DNA of 64,000 nucleotides from Pseudomonas mendocina (GCF_900636545.1 NZ_LR134290.1:2232001-2296000); one strand, 5' to 3'. Shown: positions 35,103-45,170, counted from the first letter of the stretch. The notes: generated by a model not told the origin, from the letters alone. A program made the numbers and translations.

Positions 35103-36737
35103 ATGCTGCGCGCATTCGCTGATTTAGGGTTTCGCTGGAAGATCGCCCTGCCTATTCTGTTGCTGGCCGCCTTGATGGTGGCCATGGGGGCGCTGGGCAT
35201 GCGTGGCATCACCCAGGTTGCCGAGTCCAGCACCACGCTGACCAATCGTCATCTGCCAGCCATCAGTCTGCTGCTCAACGCTGATCGCGATCTTTATCAG
35301 GCCTTCGTTGCCGAACGGAGCCTGCTCGATGAGGACTCCGGAGCGCATGCCGCCGAGCTGCGCGCCTCACATGCCGAGAACCTCCAGCAAGCCTATGACC
35401 GCGTACACAAGTTCGCCGCGATGCAGCCAGGCAGCGAGGCGCTGGCCCTGGTGGCGGAATTCGATCGTGGATACGAGCGCTGGAAAGCGACGTCGCTGCG
35501 TGTACTGGAAATGGCCAGCTCTAATCCCAACGCCGCCAGCCAACTGAGTTTCTCCGACAGCGAAGCGCAATTCGAGGAGGCGCGAAGCGCCATCGACAAG
35601 CTGGGTGAGCTGGAGGACAACGCGGCCAACGCGGTTGGCACCGAGGCCATCGCCCGTGGTGAAGCACTCTCCTGGCAGCAGGGCGTGATCATTACCATCG
35701 GCTTGTTAGTGTGCGTGGTGCTGGTGGTGGGCTTCCCGCTGCTGGTGACCCGTCCATTGCACAGCCTGCTCTACCGCATCGAGCAGATCGCTGACGGCGA
35801 TGGCGACCTGCGGGTACGCCTGGACGTTTTGTCTAAGGATGAACTGGGCAAGCTCAGCCATGCCTTCAATCGCTTTCTCGACAAGCTGCAACCCTTGATC
35901 AGGGAGGTCGGGCGGGTAACCGGCGAAGTGGCTGATTCGGCCAAGAGCCTGGCGGGGATGGCGGCTGCCAATGATCGGCTGATCAGCAGCGAGCATGCCG
36001 CGGTAGACCAGGTCAGCACGGCAGCGACCGAAATGAGCGTGGCGGTGCATGAAGTCGCGCGTAATGCCCAGAACGCCGCTGATGCCGCCCGGCATGCTGA
36101 AGTGCAATCACGTGAGGGTGCGCAGGTGGTCGGCGTGACCATCAATTCGATTCGGCAACTGGCGAAGGAAGTGGAAAGCGCTTCCGACACCATCCAGACC
36201 CTGGAGCAGGAAACGGCCAACATCGGCGCGGTGCTGGCGGTGATCAAGGGCATCGCCGAGCAGACCAACCTGCTGGCGCTCAACGCGGCCATCGAGGCGG
36301 CACGCGCGGGGGAGCAGGGCCGCGGTTTCGCCGTGGTGGCTGACGAAGTGCGGGCGTTGGCCGCGCGCACCCAGGAGTCGACCAAGGACATTCAGCAAAT
36401 GATCGAGCGCCTGCAGGTTGGTGTACAGAACGCCGTCAAGGCTACGCACTCGGGCAGCGCCCGGGCCCGGCAGAGCGTGGAGCAGGCCGCTGGCGTCGAT
36501 CAGGCGTTGAGCGTCACCGGTGATTCGGTACAGCGCATCAACGACATGGCTGCGCAGATCGCCACGGCCTGCGAGGAGCAAAGCAGCGTCACCGAAGAGA
36601 TCGCGCGCAACATCAGCGATATTCGCGACCTGTCCAATGAAGCGGCGCAGACTTCCGAGCAGAGCACGCGGGCCAGCCAGCACCTGTCCGAGCTATCCAA
36701 TGGTTTGGCCCAACTGGTGGGCCGTTTCCGGGTTTGA
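35103..36737 (+). CDS. Methyl-accepting chemotaxis protein
   Basis: The 544 residues from ATG 35103 begin [20 protein letters not shown]. The first membrane helix is at about 13-33. A periplasmic helical bundle of about 155 residues follows (4HB-type: [20 protein letters not shown]). The second membrane segment is [20 protein letters not shown], then HAMP ([18 protein letters not shown]) and the signalling tip [35 protein letters not shown]. It should relay ligand binding to CheA. There is no C-terminal CheR pentapeptide. The ligand is unknown. The next gene on this strand is ffs. Confidence 0.9.
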   Translation: MLRAFADLGFRWKIALPILLLAALMVAMGALGMRGITQVAESSTTLTNRHLPAISLLLNADRDLYQAFVAERSLLDEDSGAHAAELRASHAENLQQAYDRVHKFAAMQPGSEALALVAEFDRGYERWKATSLRVLEMASSNPNAASQLSFSDSEAQFEEARSAIDKLGELEDNAANAVGTEAIARGEALSWQQGVIITIGLLVCVVLVVGFPLLVTRPLHSLLYRIEQIADGDGDLRVRLDVLSKDELGKLSHAFNRFLDKLQPLIREVGRVTGEVADSAKSLAGMAAANDRLISSEHAAVDQVSTAATEMSVAVHEVARNAQNAADAARHAEVQSREGAQVVGVTINSIRQLAKEVESASDTIQTLEQETANIGAVLAVIKGIAEQTNLLALNAAIEAARAGEQGRGFAVVADEVRALAARTQESTKDIQQMIERLQVGVQNAVKATHSGSARARQSVEQAAGVDQALSVTGDSVQRINDMAAQIATACEEQSSVTEEIARNISDIRDLSNEAAQTSEQSTRASQHLSELSNGLAQLVGRFRV

Positions 36738-36772
36738 GGTGAGCGTCCGGCGTATCTAAGTGTTTGAAGCAG

Positions 36773-36800
36773 TTGTAAGTTTGCGTTTAGTCGTTACAAT
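36773..36800 (+). promoter_or_regulatory. Candidate sigma-70 promoter of ffs
   Basis: TTGTAA (36773-36778) and TACAAT (36795-36800) are spaced by 16 bases, giving transcription from about 36807, roughly 27 bases ahead of the mature 4.5S RNA start. A short leader removed by RNase P is normal for this RNA. Confidence 0.55.
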
Positions 36801-36833
36801 GGCGCGGCCCGTCGCAATGGCGGGCAGCGTTAT

Positions 36834-36944
36834 GGTGGCCCTGCCGGTCCCCTCGCATTGATCAGCCGTGAACCCGGTCAGGCCCGGAAGGGAGCAGCCG
36901 CAGCGGTGACATCGAGTGCCGGGGTGTGGCTGGTAGGGTCCACC
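36834..36944 (+). ncRNA. ffs: 4.5S RNA (signal recognition particle RNA)
   Basis: The invariant SRP helix-8 core is present: GGTCAGGCCCGGAAGGGAGC followed by AGCCGC, within a long hairpin closed by GGTGGCCCTGCC at the 5' side and GGTAGGGTCCACC at the 3' side. The length, about 111 bases, fits small bacterial SRP RNA. A run TTTTCCCTCTTTCT follows and should end transcription. It binds Ffh to target nascent membrane proteins. The exact ends are estimated from the closing helix. The rest of the gap to 37183 holds nothing recognisable. Confidence 0.9.
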
Positions 36945-37183
36945 TCCAGTTTTCCCTCTTTCTATTCTTTGTGCTTATCACTTCTGTGATGCGGCGGCGT
37001 TTTGCATCGCCCCAAGATCTTGTCGACCAGGCTTTCGAGCGACAGCCCTTAGGCTGATGCGGCATTGGTTGAAGGCGGCCACGCCGATAAGCATGGCCGC
37101 CCTGTGCACTGTGCGTTCAATCACCCGCGACATCGTCGCCGGCTTAAAAGGCCAGGGGTGTTGCCGAGCATATGTTCACCTTC

Positions 37184-38935
37184 TCAGAAGAGTTTTAGGA
37201 AGTTGATGTAGAACCTGGGCGCCTTGCCGTTATCGTCATCCAGCTCTCTGGCCGATACCGAGCGGGTGAGCGGGAAGGCGACCTCAGGCGATACGTAGGT
37301 GTCCTTGAACACATTGATCCGGGCGCCGAATCCGGCCGATGACAGGCTCTCCGAGCGAACCCAGGTCGGCTCTTCGCTCCACACCTTGCCGGCATCCCAG
37401 AAGCTGTAGTACTGCGTTGGTACGGCGTAGTCGTTGAACGCATGCACATGGTTGTACTGCAGCTCGGTCTTCAATGCGATGCCGCTGTCACCAGTGATCT
37501 CCGACGGGTCGTAGCCCCGGCCGAACTCGCTGCCGCCCACGCCGAACTGCTCGGGTGAGAGCAGGCGCTGGCCGAACGCAGTCTGCGCGCTGCCGGCGAG
37601 GTAGAGGTTCAGGCCCGGCATGAGGCCCGACAGGTCCTGGATACGCTGTGCATCCACTTGCAGCTTGGTGAAGTCGGTCTCACCCTGTTCGCGGGACGGG
37701 TTCAGGCGGCTCTCGCTGCTTGCCCCCATGATGTCCAGCCCCTGGCTCAGCTCGGCCTTGAGCAGGTTCTTGCCGCCATAAGCGTCGTACCAGTCGTAGC
37801 TGGCGCCCAGGCGCAGGGCGCGGATGCGGTCCTCGCTGGAGGGCGGCAGGCTCTTGTCATCCAGGTACTCGGAGGTGCCGTTGTAGTAGGTGAAGGCCGC
37901 CGAGGTCTTCAGCGTCTCGTCGCGCAGCCGTATCCACGGGCGGGTCAGCCGCAGCGCGAAGGTATCGCCCGAGCTGTTGGGGTTGAGGAACGAGTAGGTG
38001 TCGGCATGGCCATCGTTGTGCTGGGCGAGCAGGCTCAGCACGTCGCCCTTGCTGCCCAGCGGCAACTCGTACTGGCCTTCGACGAAGGTCATCTTGTTGC
38101 CCTCGATGGAGCGGCCGGCGCGTACGCCAAGATGGTCGCCGCGCCCGGTCAGATCGTTCACGCCAACGCCGCCGTAGAGTTGCCAGGGACCGAAGTAGCG
38201 GCTGTCGCGGTTATCGAAACCGACGAAGCCTTCGTATTTGCGCAAGCTGTTTTCCACGGCCAGGTCGGTGCCGTCCTCGACCGGCGAGGCCTGCAGCATC
38301 GCCCGACTGTCGTTACCCGAAACGTCGTTCATCAGCAGCAGGTTGCGTTCGATGGTCGTGCTGGTCGGTGGCGTCTCGTTGCGGATGTTTTCGGCATAAC
38401 GCTCCAGGGTCGTATTGGAAGGCCCGCTGAAGGTCACCTCGTTGACCTTACCCTCGAACACCTGGATGGTGAGGACGCCGTCTTCCAGGCGTTGCTGCGG
38501 GAGATAGGCCTTGGCCAGCAGGAACCCTGCCTTGCGGTAGCGCTGGGTGATGGTATTCACCACCTCGTTGATCTCCTGGATATTTACCCGGTTTCCCTCC
38601 AGGCGGCTGGCCAGGGAGGCGAAGGTGCCTGCCGGGTAGCTATTGGCACCGACGATGTTGACCTTCTTCACCAGGAAGCGGGTCATATTGCCGGGTAGAA
38701 CGGTCATCTCCTCTGGCTGCTCTTCGATCTCTGGAGTGATGATGGTTGCAGGCAGCTCCAGAGTGCCAGGCATGGTGGTAACGGAGTTGCGGGTTCCCGA
38801 GCGATCGGGAACCTCCACGCGGCCAGGGTCCAGCTGCCCCAGCGGGGCAGCCACGGCTTGGGTGCCGTCAATCAGCATCAGTGCGGAGAGTACTGCTGCG
38901 GCCACCCGAGTGAGTTTGGAAGGATGTGCGTTCAT
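37184..38935 (-). CDS. TpsB outer-membrane transporter of a two-partner secretion system
   Basis: The 583 residues belong to the ShlB/FhaC/HecB family. A signal (VAAAVLSALMLIDGTQAVAA) is followed by a POTRA region (about 85-165: RFLVKKVNIVGANSYPAGTF; YRKAGFLLAKAYLPQQ) and a 16-strand barrel ending FYINFLKLF with the terminal Phe. The VRGY-type motif of the lid loop is present as FGRGYDPSEITGD. It would export the TpsA protein whose gene ends two bases upstream. The ribosome site GGGAGG overlaps the tpsA stop region. Confidence 0.87.
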   Translation of the reverse strand: MNAHPSKLTRVAAAVLSALMLIDGTQAVAAPLGQLDPGRVEVPDRSGTRNSVTTMPGTLELPATIITPEIEEQPEEMTVLPGNMTRFLVKKVNIVGANSYPAGTFASLASRLEGNRVNIQEINEVVNTITQRYRKAGFLLAKAYLPQQRLEDGVLTIQVFEGKVNEVTFSGPSNTTLERYAENIRNETPPTSTTIERNLLLMNDVSGNDSRAMLQASPVEDGTDLAVENSLRKYEGFVGFDNRDSRYFGPWQLYGGVGVNDLTGRGDHLGVRAGRSIEGNKMTFVEGQYELPLGSKGDVLSLLAQHNDGHADTYSFLNPNSSGDTFALRLTRPWIRLRDETLKTSAAFTYYNGTSEYLDDKSLPPSSEDRIRALRLGASYDWYDAYGGKNLLKAELSQGLDIMGASSESRLNPSREQGETDFTKLQVDAQRIQDLSGLMPGLNLYLAGSAQTAFGQRLLSPEQFGVGGSEFGRGYDPSEITGDSGIALKTELQYNHVHAFNDYAVPTQYYSFWDAGKVWSEEPTWVRSESLSSAGFGARINVFKDTYVSPEVAFPLTRSVSARELDDDNGKAPRFYINFLKLF

Positions 38936-38937
38936 GA

Positions 38938-41900
38938 CTATTTACCTCCCTGGGTCGGAGCGCTGAGCTCGTTAGGGATGAGGGTACGGTTCCAGTCCGG
39001 GACGATGAATTTGCCGTTCTCGAAGCGGCTGTTGGCGTAGCTCAGTACGTCCAGCAGGGTCGGTACGGTGCTGGTCGTGTCGCCATAGGACCGGGGTTTG
39101 CAGACCAGTTGCACGGCATAGGTACGGATCACAGCCGGCGAGATGGAGTAGTTGGCCGAGACTGCCGAGGGTGATTCGACAGCGGTGCAACGGGTGTTTC
39201 CGGGCGATTGCGCGGTGACCGGCAGCGGCGGCAGCGGGTCAGGGGCCAGCGGGCCGGTGATGGTCAGGGTGCCGCCCTCGAAGGTCACGGTGTAGTTGTT
39301 ACCCGCGGTCAGGCTGCCGTCCTGGCCGATGGCGTACTGGCCGGGGGCTTCGCCGGGTTCGCGTTTCAGTTGGCCCTTAACCACATCGGCGGAGTCGCCG
39401 CGTTTCAGGCCAGAGACGCTGTAGGTGAGCGCAGGGTCCTTCTCGCCTTGTACCTTGGTCTTGTTGTCGGCGGTGACGGTCAGTTCGGCTGGGGAAACCT
39501 GCAGCTTGCCGTCCTTGAACACCATGCGGTAATTGCCGCTGCTCAGCTCCACCGTGCCCTGGGTGATGGCGTAGCCTTCGGGAGTGACGTTCTCTCCAGC
39601 TTCTCGAGTCAGCTCGCCGCTGACTACCGAGGCAGCGGTATCGCCGTTCTTCAGCCCGGCGACCACGTAGGTCAGGGTCGGATCGGCGTCGCCGTAGACC
39701 TTGCCCTTGTCCTGTGCCTCCACGGTCAGGGTGGCCGGGGTGATGGCCAGGTTGCCGTCGACGAAGGACAGTACGTAGTTGCCACCCTTGCCTTCACCGA
39801 GGCCGAGCTCGCCTTGGCCGATGGCGTAGTCGCCGACGTTCTCGCCGGGAGCGCGGCTCAGTGCGCCGCCATTGAGCACTTCGGTCTGGCTGTCGCCATT
39901 CTTCAGGCCGGCCACGCTGTAGGTGAGCTTGGGATCGAGGTCGCCATACACCTTGGTCGTGCTGTCGGCAGTGACGATCAGGCTTGCCGGTGTGATGGTG
40001 AAGTCATCGCCGGTAAAGCTCAGCACGTAGTTCTGGCCCTTGCCCGAGGTGAGGTCGAGGCTGCCCTGGCCGATGGCATAGGTGCCGACGTTTTCGCCTT
40101 CGGCACGGCTCAGTGCGCCGGCCAGGACGTCTGCCCGGGCATCGCCGTTCTTCAGGCCGCTGACGCTGTAGGTGAGCGCCGGGTCGAAGTCGCCATAGAC
40201 CTTGGTCTTGCCATCGGCATCGACGGTCAGGGTCGCGGGGGTGATGTAGAAGTCACCGTCCACGTAGTGCAGCACGTAGTTCTGACCAGCCTGGCCGTTC
40301 AGGTCCAAGGTGCCCTGATGGACACCGTACTGGCCGACGTTCTCACCGGCATCGCGCTCCAGCGTACCGGCGTTGAGCACCGAGGTCGCAGTGTCGCCAC
40401 GCTTGAGGCCGCTCACCTCGAAGGTGAGCTTGGGATCGGCGTCGCCGTAGACCTTGCTCTGGTCGTTGGCGGTAACGGTCAACTCGGCCGGAGTGATGCT
40501 GAACACCCCATCATGGAACTGCAGGACGTAGTTGTTGCTCAGCAGAGCCAGACTGTCGTTGATGATGCCGTAGTTGCCGACGTTCTCGCCGGCTTCCCGG
40601 GTCAGCTCGCCGCCGACCACCGAGGCAGCGCTATCTCCGTTCTTCAACCCGGAAACCACGTAGGTCAGGGTAGGGTCGGCATCGCCATAGACCTTGCTCT
40701 TGTCCTGTGCCTCCACGGTCAGGGTTGCGGGAGTGATGGCCAGGTTGCCATCCACGAAGGACAGCACGTAGTTACTACCTTTGCCTTCACCGAGGCCGAG
40801 CTCGCCCTGGCCGATGGCGTAGTCGCCGACGTTCTCGCCGGGAGCGCGAACAAGCGCGCCGCCATTGAGCACTTCGGCCTGGCTGTCGCCATTTTTCAGA
40901 CCGGTGACGTTGTAGGTGAGCTTGGGATCGAGGTCACCGTACACCTTGGTCTTGCTATCGGCGCTGACGGTCAGGCTTGCCGGGGTGATGGTGAAGTCAT
41001 CGCCGCTAAAGCTCAGCACATAGTTCTGGCCCTTGCCCGAGGTGAGGTCGAGGCTGCCCTGGCCGATGGCATAGGTGCCTACGTTCTCGCCTTCGGCACG
41101 GCTCAGTGCGCCGGCCAGGACGTCGGCCTGGGCATCGCCGTTCTTCAGGCCGCTGACGCTGTAGGTGAGCGCCGGGTCGAAGTCGCCGTAGACCTTGGTC
41201 TTGCCATCGGCATCGACGGTCAGGGTGGCGGGGGTGATGTAGAAGTCACCGTCCACGTAGTGCAGCACGTAGTTCTGCCCGGCCTGGCCGTTCAGGTCCA
41301 GGGTGCCCTGATGGATGCCGTACTGGCCGACGTTCTCACCGCTCTCGCGCTCCAGCGTACCGGCGTTGAGCACCGAGGTCGCGGTGTCGCCACGCTTGAG
41401 GCCGCTCACCTCGAAGGTGAGCTTGGGATCGGCGTCGCCGTAGACCTTGCTCTTGTCCTTGGCGGTGACGGTCAGGTCGGCCGGGGTGATGCTGAACACA
41501 CCATCATGGAACTGCAGGATGTAGTTGTTGCTCAGCAGGGCCAGGCTGTCATTGGTGATGCCATAGGTGCCGACGTTCTCACCAGCCTCACGCTTGACCG
41601 TGCCATCGCTCAGCACCTGCTCGCGGGTATCGCCGTTCTTCAGCCCGGAGACCACGTAGGTCAGGGCAGGGTCGATCTCGCCGTAGACCTTGCTCTTGTC
41701 CTGCGCCGTGACATCCAGCGTGGCCTGGGTGATCTGCAGCTGGCCATCGACGAATGTCAGGGTGTAGTTGCCACCCAGGCCGTTGTTCAGCGCGAGTTCA
41801 CCCTGTTCGATACCATAGTTTCCGACGTTCTCGCCGGGTTGACGCACCAGCGCGCCACCATTGAGCAGTTGCTCGCCGGTCTGGCCGAGCTTGGCGCCGG

Positions 41901-44820
41901 AAACGCTGTAGTCGAGAGCCGGATCGGCGTCGCCATAGACTTTCTGCTTGTCATTAGCGGTAACGGTCAGCTCGGCCGGGGTGACATGCAGCGTGCCTTC
42001 CTTGACCGAGGCCTGGTAGCGCTGTCCGGCATAGCCGCTGGCATCGATGCTGCCGCCGACGGTGTAGTCGCCGACATCGGAGCTGGCGGTGGCCTCGGTG
42101 CTCGGGGTGACCTTGACGTCGAAGCGATCCTGCTTCAGTTGGCGATCGACGAAGTCGTCCACGCCCTTGACCGCCTTGCTGTTCTCGGAGGCATTTTCCG
42201 GCAGCCCGACGCTGGCCGTGAAGTCGGGATTGGCATCGCCATATTCACGCTGGGCGTCAGCGATCTTGCCCTCGAGTTGCGCGGTTTGCGATTTGAGGGT
42301 AACGCCACCGTCCTGGCTGGTGTCCTTGGTGCCGAGGAAGCTGACAACGCCGCTCTCGTACTTGTTGCCCGAATGCCACAGGTCATTGGCTTCGGCATCG
42401 ACGCTGGAGGTGCTGCTGCCCAGGTCCACGACCAACTGATCCGAGGCATTCTCGGCACCATTGCGGTTGATCGCGTTGGAGGCCGCCTCATGGCCCTGAT
42501 CGCCTTTGCCATCAGTGACACCCCAGCCCTGGGTGGAGGCGGTCACGCTGCCCATGGGGGTGCCCAGGGCAAAGCCCGGCGGCAGCTCGCTGGTGGCTTC
42601 GCCATTGCGGGTGACGGATATGCCGCTGGCTACGGCCGGGTTCGAGGACACCACCCAGACATCGCCTGTGGTGGGGTTCTTGAAGGTCAGCGACGAGACC
42701 CAGTAGTCAGAGTCGGTCTTGTCGCCGGCGATCGGCTGATGGTTCTTGTGATCGACATATTCCAGTGCCTCGAAGACCAGGTACTGGAACGGCGTGCTTT
42801 CGTCGATGGTGAGGTGGTGCGGCTCCTCGCCGGTGCGTTCCCACATCCAGTGCTCGCCCAGCTTGGCGATGGCCGAGGCGCTGACGCCGTCCTGGGTTTC
42901 AGTGACGCGATCATGGGTGACCTGCACCTTGCCGGTGTGTACGCCGTCGCTGGAGGTCTGGTTATAGATGAACTTGCCATTGCTGGCCTTGCCCGCCAGT
43001 GTGCCAGCATGGTTGAGCGGGCTGTCGAGCAGCACGCTGGCGCCTTCCACGGCCACGTTCTTGCCGATCAGCGCGGTGCCTTGCTGCTGGATGACCGAGG
43101 CGCTGTTGGAAGTCTTGATCCAGATCGTGCCGTTGCCGACGTCGATGATCGCCCGGCCGAGGTAGCCGGCATCGCCGGACTGCGAGCCGGTGGGGTTGTT
43201 GAGCAGCACGTCGCCGCTGGCGGCAATGTACAGGTGGCCATCCTGGAGCAGGATCGGCGCATTGATATAGACGGAGCCGCTGTCGTTGCGCTTGGCATCG
43301 GCGAAGGGATCGCCGGTGTCCTTGTAGACACTCACCGGGGCGGCGGTGCCGTCGGCCTGCAGGTACAGCGTGTGATAACCGGCATCCTGGGCGATGACCG
43401 CCGAGTTGACGTTGATGCGCTGGCTGGCGCTGATCTCCACGTCGCTGTTCTTCAGGCCCGAGGCAATCGCGCTGGCGGCCACCGTATCGCTGCCGGGAGC
43501 ACCGCCTTCGGCCTCGATGTTCACGGTTTCCGGATCCAGCAACCATTTGCCCGAAGCCTGACCACCGCTGGCATTGACCTGGGCCTGCGGAGCGATGGTC
43601 AGCTGTTTGCCAGAGGTTTCGACCACGCCCCCCTTGCGTTCGCCCTGGGCACTGGCGCTGCCGGCGAAATGGGTCTTGCCGTCGCTCCAGACCACCACCT
43701 GGCCGCCATCGGTCTTGCCGTCCGCCTTGAGCTGGGCACCTTCGGCCACCGTGGTGCGGCTGGCAGCCGGCTCGCTGCCCTTGCCCTGGTAGCTGCCGCC
43801 CACCAGCACCTTGCCACCTGCGGCTTGTGTACCGCTGGCGTCGACCTGGGCGTTGCCGGCGACAGTCACCTCGTCACCGAGAATGCGGATTTCACCGCCG
43901 TTCACGCCCTTGGCGCTGAGCTGGCCGGTGACAGCGGTTTGTGCGGAGTTGGCCAGAACGATGGTGCCGCCGTCATTGGTCACCGAATCGGCAATGACAG
44001 CGCCGCCTATATTGATCACCGAGTCGAGATGCTTGGTAGCCCGGGCCGCACTCATGGCGACGGTGCCGTTGCCGACGTCGATCTCGCCGCTGTTGTGCAC
44101 GCCGCCTTTGACGTCGGCGTTGACGCTGTTCTTTTCCCCAGGCTCGCCAGCGATGGCGATGTTCAGCAGGCCGTCGCCGTAGAAGTCCAGGGCGGCTTGT
44201 GGCCCGGTGGCGAGCTGGACCATACCCTTGTGGGCTTCGATCACCCCGGCGTTGTTCACCTGGGCGCCCAGCAGGGCGACCATGCCGTTGTCGTGCACGG
44301 TGATGCAGCCTTGGTTGGTCACGTTGCCGGTGAGGTGGATGTCCAGCTTGCCGGTTTCGGCGAATTGCCGGGCCTGTTCCTCTGTGAGGAAGCCGGCGCT
44401 CGCCACCAGCGCGCTGGAGGAAACGTGGGCGTTGGGGCCGAACATGATGCCGTTGGGGTTGACCAGAATCAGTTGGCCGTTGGAGGTGAGAGCGCCATAG
44501 ATCTTCGACGGGTCGCCGCCGAGCACCCGGTTGAGCGTAATGGATTTGCCGTCAGGCTGGATGAAGGTGACCTTGTTGTCCGGGCCGACATTGAAGCGCT
44601 GCCAGTTGATGGTGGTGCGGTGTGTGGACGTGTTCACGTCCATGGCGTTGCCGTGCTGGGTGATGGTGGCCTGGCCGCCGATCACCTGGCCGCCCTCGGG
44701 AAGGCTGCAGCTATGGTTGGTGATGTGCTCGGTTTCAGGGGCGCCGTTGGCCGCCGTTGCGGTGGCTATGGCGATGGCCAGGGGGCTGGCCAGGAGAAAA
44801 GCAAGATGGTTGTGTTTCAT
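38938..44820 (-). CDS. TpsA exoprotein, filamentous-haemagglutinin N-domain and MBG repeats
   Basis: The protein has 1960 residues from ATG 44820 (GAGGG 9 bases ahead). Signal MKHNHLAFLLASPLAIAIA is followed by the TPS secretion domain (about 30-300: VNTSTHRTTINWQRFNVGPD, SNGQLILVNPNGIMFGPNAH). A beta-helical middle region follows to about 940. Residues about 945-1857 are 11 MBG-like modules with KVYGDADPxLTYxVSGLKxG. The C-tail of about 100 residues has two Cys (1878, 1907), perhaps a surface anchor as in HMW1. No toxin or contact-inhibition domain is visible, so adhesion or aggregation is the likely role. Confidence 0.87.
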   Translation of the reverse strand: MKHNHLAFLLASPLAIAIATATAANGAPETEHITNHSCSLPEGGQVIGGQATITQHGNAMDVNTSTHRTTINWQRFNVGPDNKVTFIQPDGKSITLNRVLGGDPSKIYGALTSNGQLILVNPNGIMFGPNAHVSSSALVASAGFLTEEQARQFAETGKLDIHLTGNVTNQGCITVHDNGMVALLGAQVNNAGVIEAHKGMVQLATGPQAALDFYGDGLLNIAIAGEPGEKNSVNADVKGGVHNSGEIDVGNGTVAMSAARATKHLDSVINIGGAVIADSVTNDGGTIVLANSAQTAVTGQLSAKGVNGGEIRILGDEVTVAGNAQVDASGTQAAGGKVLVGGSYQGKGSEPAASRTTVAEGAQLKADGKTDGGQVVVWSDGKTHFAGSASAQGERKGGVVETSGKQLTIAPQAQVNASGGQASGKWLLDPETVNIEAEGGAPGSDTVAASAIASGLKNSDVEISASQRINVNSAVIAQDAGYHTLYLQADGTAAPVSVYKDTGDPFADAKRNDSGSVYINAPILLQDGHLYIAASGDVLLNNPTGSQSGDAGYLGRAIIDVGNGTIWIKTSNSASVIQQQGTALIGKNVAVEGASVLLDSPLNHAGTLAGKASNGKFIYNQTSSDGVHTGKVQVTHDRVTETQDGVSASAIAKLGEHWMWERTGEEPHHLTIDESTPFQYLVFEALEYVDHKNHQPIAGDKTDSDYWVSSLTFKNPTTGDVWVVSSNPAVASGISVTRNGEATSELPPGFALGTPMGSVTASTQGWGVTDGKGDQGHEAASNAINRNGAENASDQLVVDLGSSTSSVDAEANDLWHSGNKYESGVVSFLGTKDTSQDGGVTLKSQTAQLEGKIADAQREYGDANPDFTASVGLPENASENSKAVKGVDDFVDRQLKQDRFDVKVTPSTEATASSDVGDYTVGGSIDASGYAGQRYQASVKEGTLHVTPAELTVTANDKQKVYGDADPALDYSVSGAKLGQTGEQLLNGGALVRQPGENVGNYGIEQGELALNNGLGGNYTLTFVDGQLQITQATLDVTAQDKSKVYGEIDPALTYVVSGLKNGDTREQVLSDGTVKREAGENVGTYGITNDSLALLSNNYILQFHDGVFSITPADLTVTAKDKSKVYGDADPKLTFEVSGLKRGDTATSVLNAGTLERESGENVGQYGIHQGTLDLNGQAGQNYVLHYVDGDFYITPATLTVDADGKTKVYGDFDPALTYSVSGLKNGDAQADVLAGALSRAEGENVGTYAIGQGSLDLTSGKGQNYVLSFSGDDFTITPASLTVSADSKTKVYGDLDPKLTYNVTGLKNGDSQAEVLNGGALVRAPGENVGDYAIGQGELGLGEGKGSNYVLSFVDGNLAITPATLTVEAQDKSKVYGDADPTLTYVVSGLKNGDSAASVVGGELTREAGENVGNYGIINDSLALLSNNYVLQFHDGVFSITPAELTVTANDQSKVYGDADPKLTFEVSGLKRGDTATSVLNAGTLERDAGENVGQYGVHQGTLDLNGQAGQNYVLHYVDGDFYITPATLTVDADGKTKVYGDFDPALTYSVSGLKNGDARADVLAGALSRAEGENVGTYAIGQGSLDLTSGKGQNYVLSFTGDDFTITPASLIVTADSTTKVYGDLDPKLTYSVAGLKNGDSQTEVLNGGALSRAPGENVGDYAIGQGELGLGEGKGGNYVLSFVDGNLAITPATLTVEAQDKGKVYGDADPTLTYVVAGLKNGDTAASVVSGELTREAGENVTPEGYAITQGTVELSSGNYRMVFKDGKLQVSPAELTVTADNKTKVQGEKDPALTYSVSGLKRGDSADVVKGQLKREPGEAPGQYAIGQDGSLTAGNNYTVTFEGGTLTITGPLAPDPLPPLPVTAQSPGNTRCTAVESPSAVSANYSISPAVIRTYAVQLVCKPRSYGDTTSTVPTLLDVLSYANSRFENGKFIVPDWNRTLIPNELSAPTQGGK
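39250..41985 (-). repeat. Eleven MBG-module repeats inside tpsA with a 993-bp higher-order duplication
   Basis: Modules of about 82-83 codons each carry KVYGDxDP (KVYGEIDP and KVQGEKDP at the two ends of the array). Modules 3-6 (about 40490-41480) and 7-10 (about 39500-40490) are near-identical at a 993-base (331-codon) offset: for example TTCTTCAGGCCGCTGACG occurs at 40148 and 41141. Module 2 also matches 6 and 10. The pattern shows duplication of a four-module block. Confidence 0.85.
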
Positions 44821-44971
44821 CGTGGTTTCCCTCGACATGAAGTGAAGAAAACCCGGGGTGCTCGTGTTCCTTGTGCCACACCAGTGCTGGACTGGCGGAT
44901 TACTGGGTTAGTGGTTGTTAGCGGTGATCACCTGGCACTGTGAGTCGCTCACGGGAATTGGTTCGGGCGTG

Positions 44972-45014
44972 ATTTTATTTCTCGTATTTGCCGCAATCTC
45001 TTGATTTGAATCAA
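44972..45014 (-). promoter_or_regulatory. Candidate ANR/FNR-dependent promoter of tpsA
   Basis: TTGATTTGAATCAA (45001-45014) is a perfect TTGAT-N4-ATCAA box. Reading on the minus strand, TAAAAT lies 24-29 bases after it (44972-44977), the correct place for a -10 if the box is centred at -41.5. Transcription would begin near 44966, leaving a leader of about 145 bases before the tpsA ATG. This is class II FNR/ANR promoter geometry. Binding itself is inference. Confidence 0.65.
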
Positions 45015-45112
45015 TTAATTTACCGATTTGGAACGAGCGCTGGCGCGCGAGAAGGGACCGGCGACGGCATTCATGACGCCGCTTTACGACAGCTGAATGT
45101 CGCGGGGCCAAG

Positions 45113-45149
45113 CGAAAACGCCCGGTGCCAGGGGGCAACGGGCGTTCTT
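45113..45149 (-). terminator. Rho-independent terminator behind the small-gene pair
   Basis: On the minus strand GAACGCCCGTTGCC pairs with GGCACCGGGCGTTTTCGC, ending in a TTTT run. It lies 22 bases beyond the stop of the gene at 45171-45458 and insulates tpsA from it. Confidence 0.65.
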
Positions 45150-45170
45150 CATGACGGACGAGAGGGGAAA

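Noticed and set aside
38938..39300. CdiA-type toxin and immunity gene
   Set aside because: There is no VENN-type motif, no unique toxin-sized C-terminal domain and no small immunity gene after tpsA; the next gene is the transporter.
39208..44943. A 1911-codon open frame on the strand opposite tpsA
   Set aside because: It is the antisense of a repetitive GC-rich gene, has no ribosome site and reads as low-complexity Gly/Val/Ala without domains; tpsA has a signal peptide, TPS domain and partner gene.
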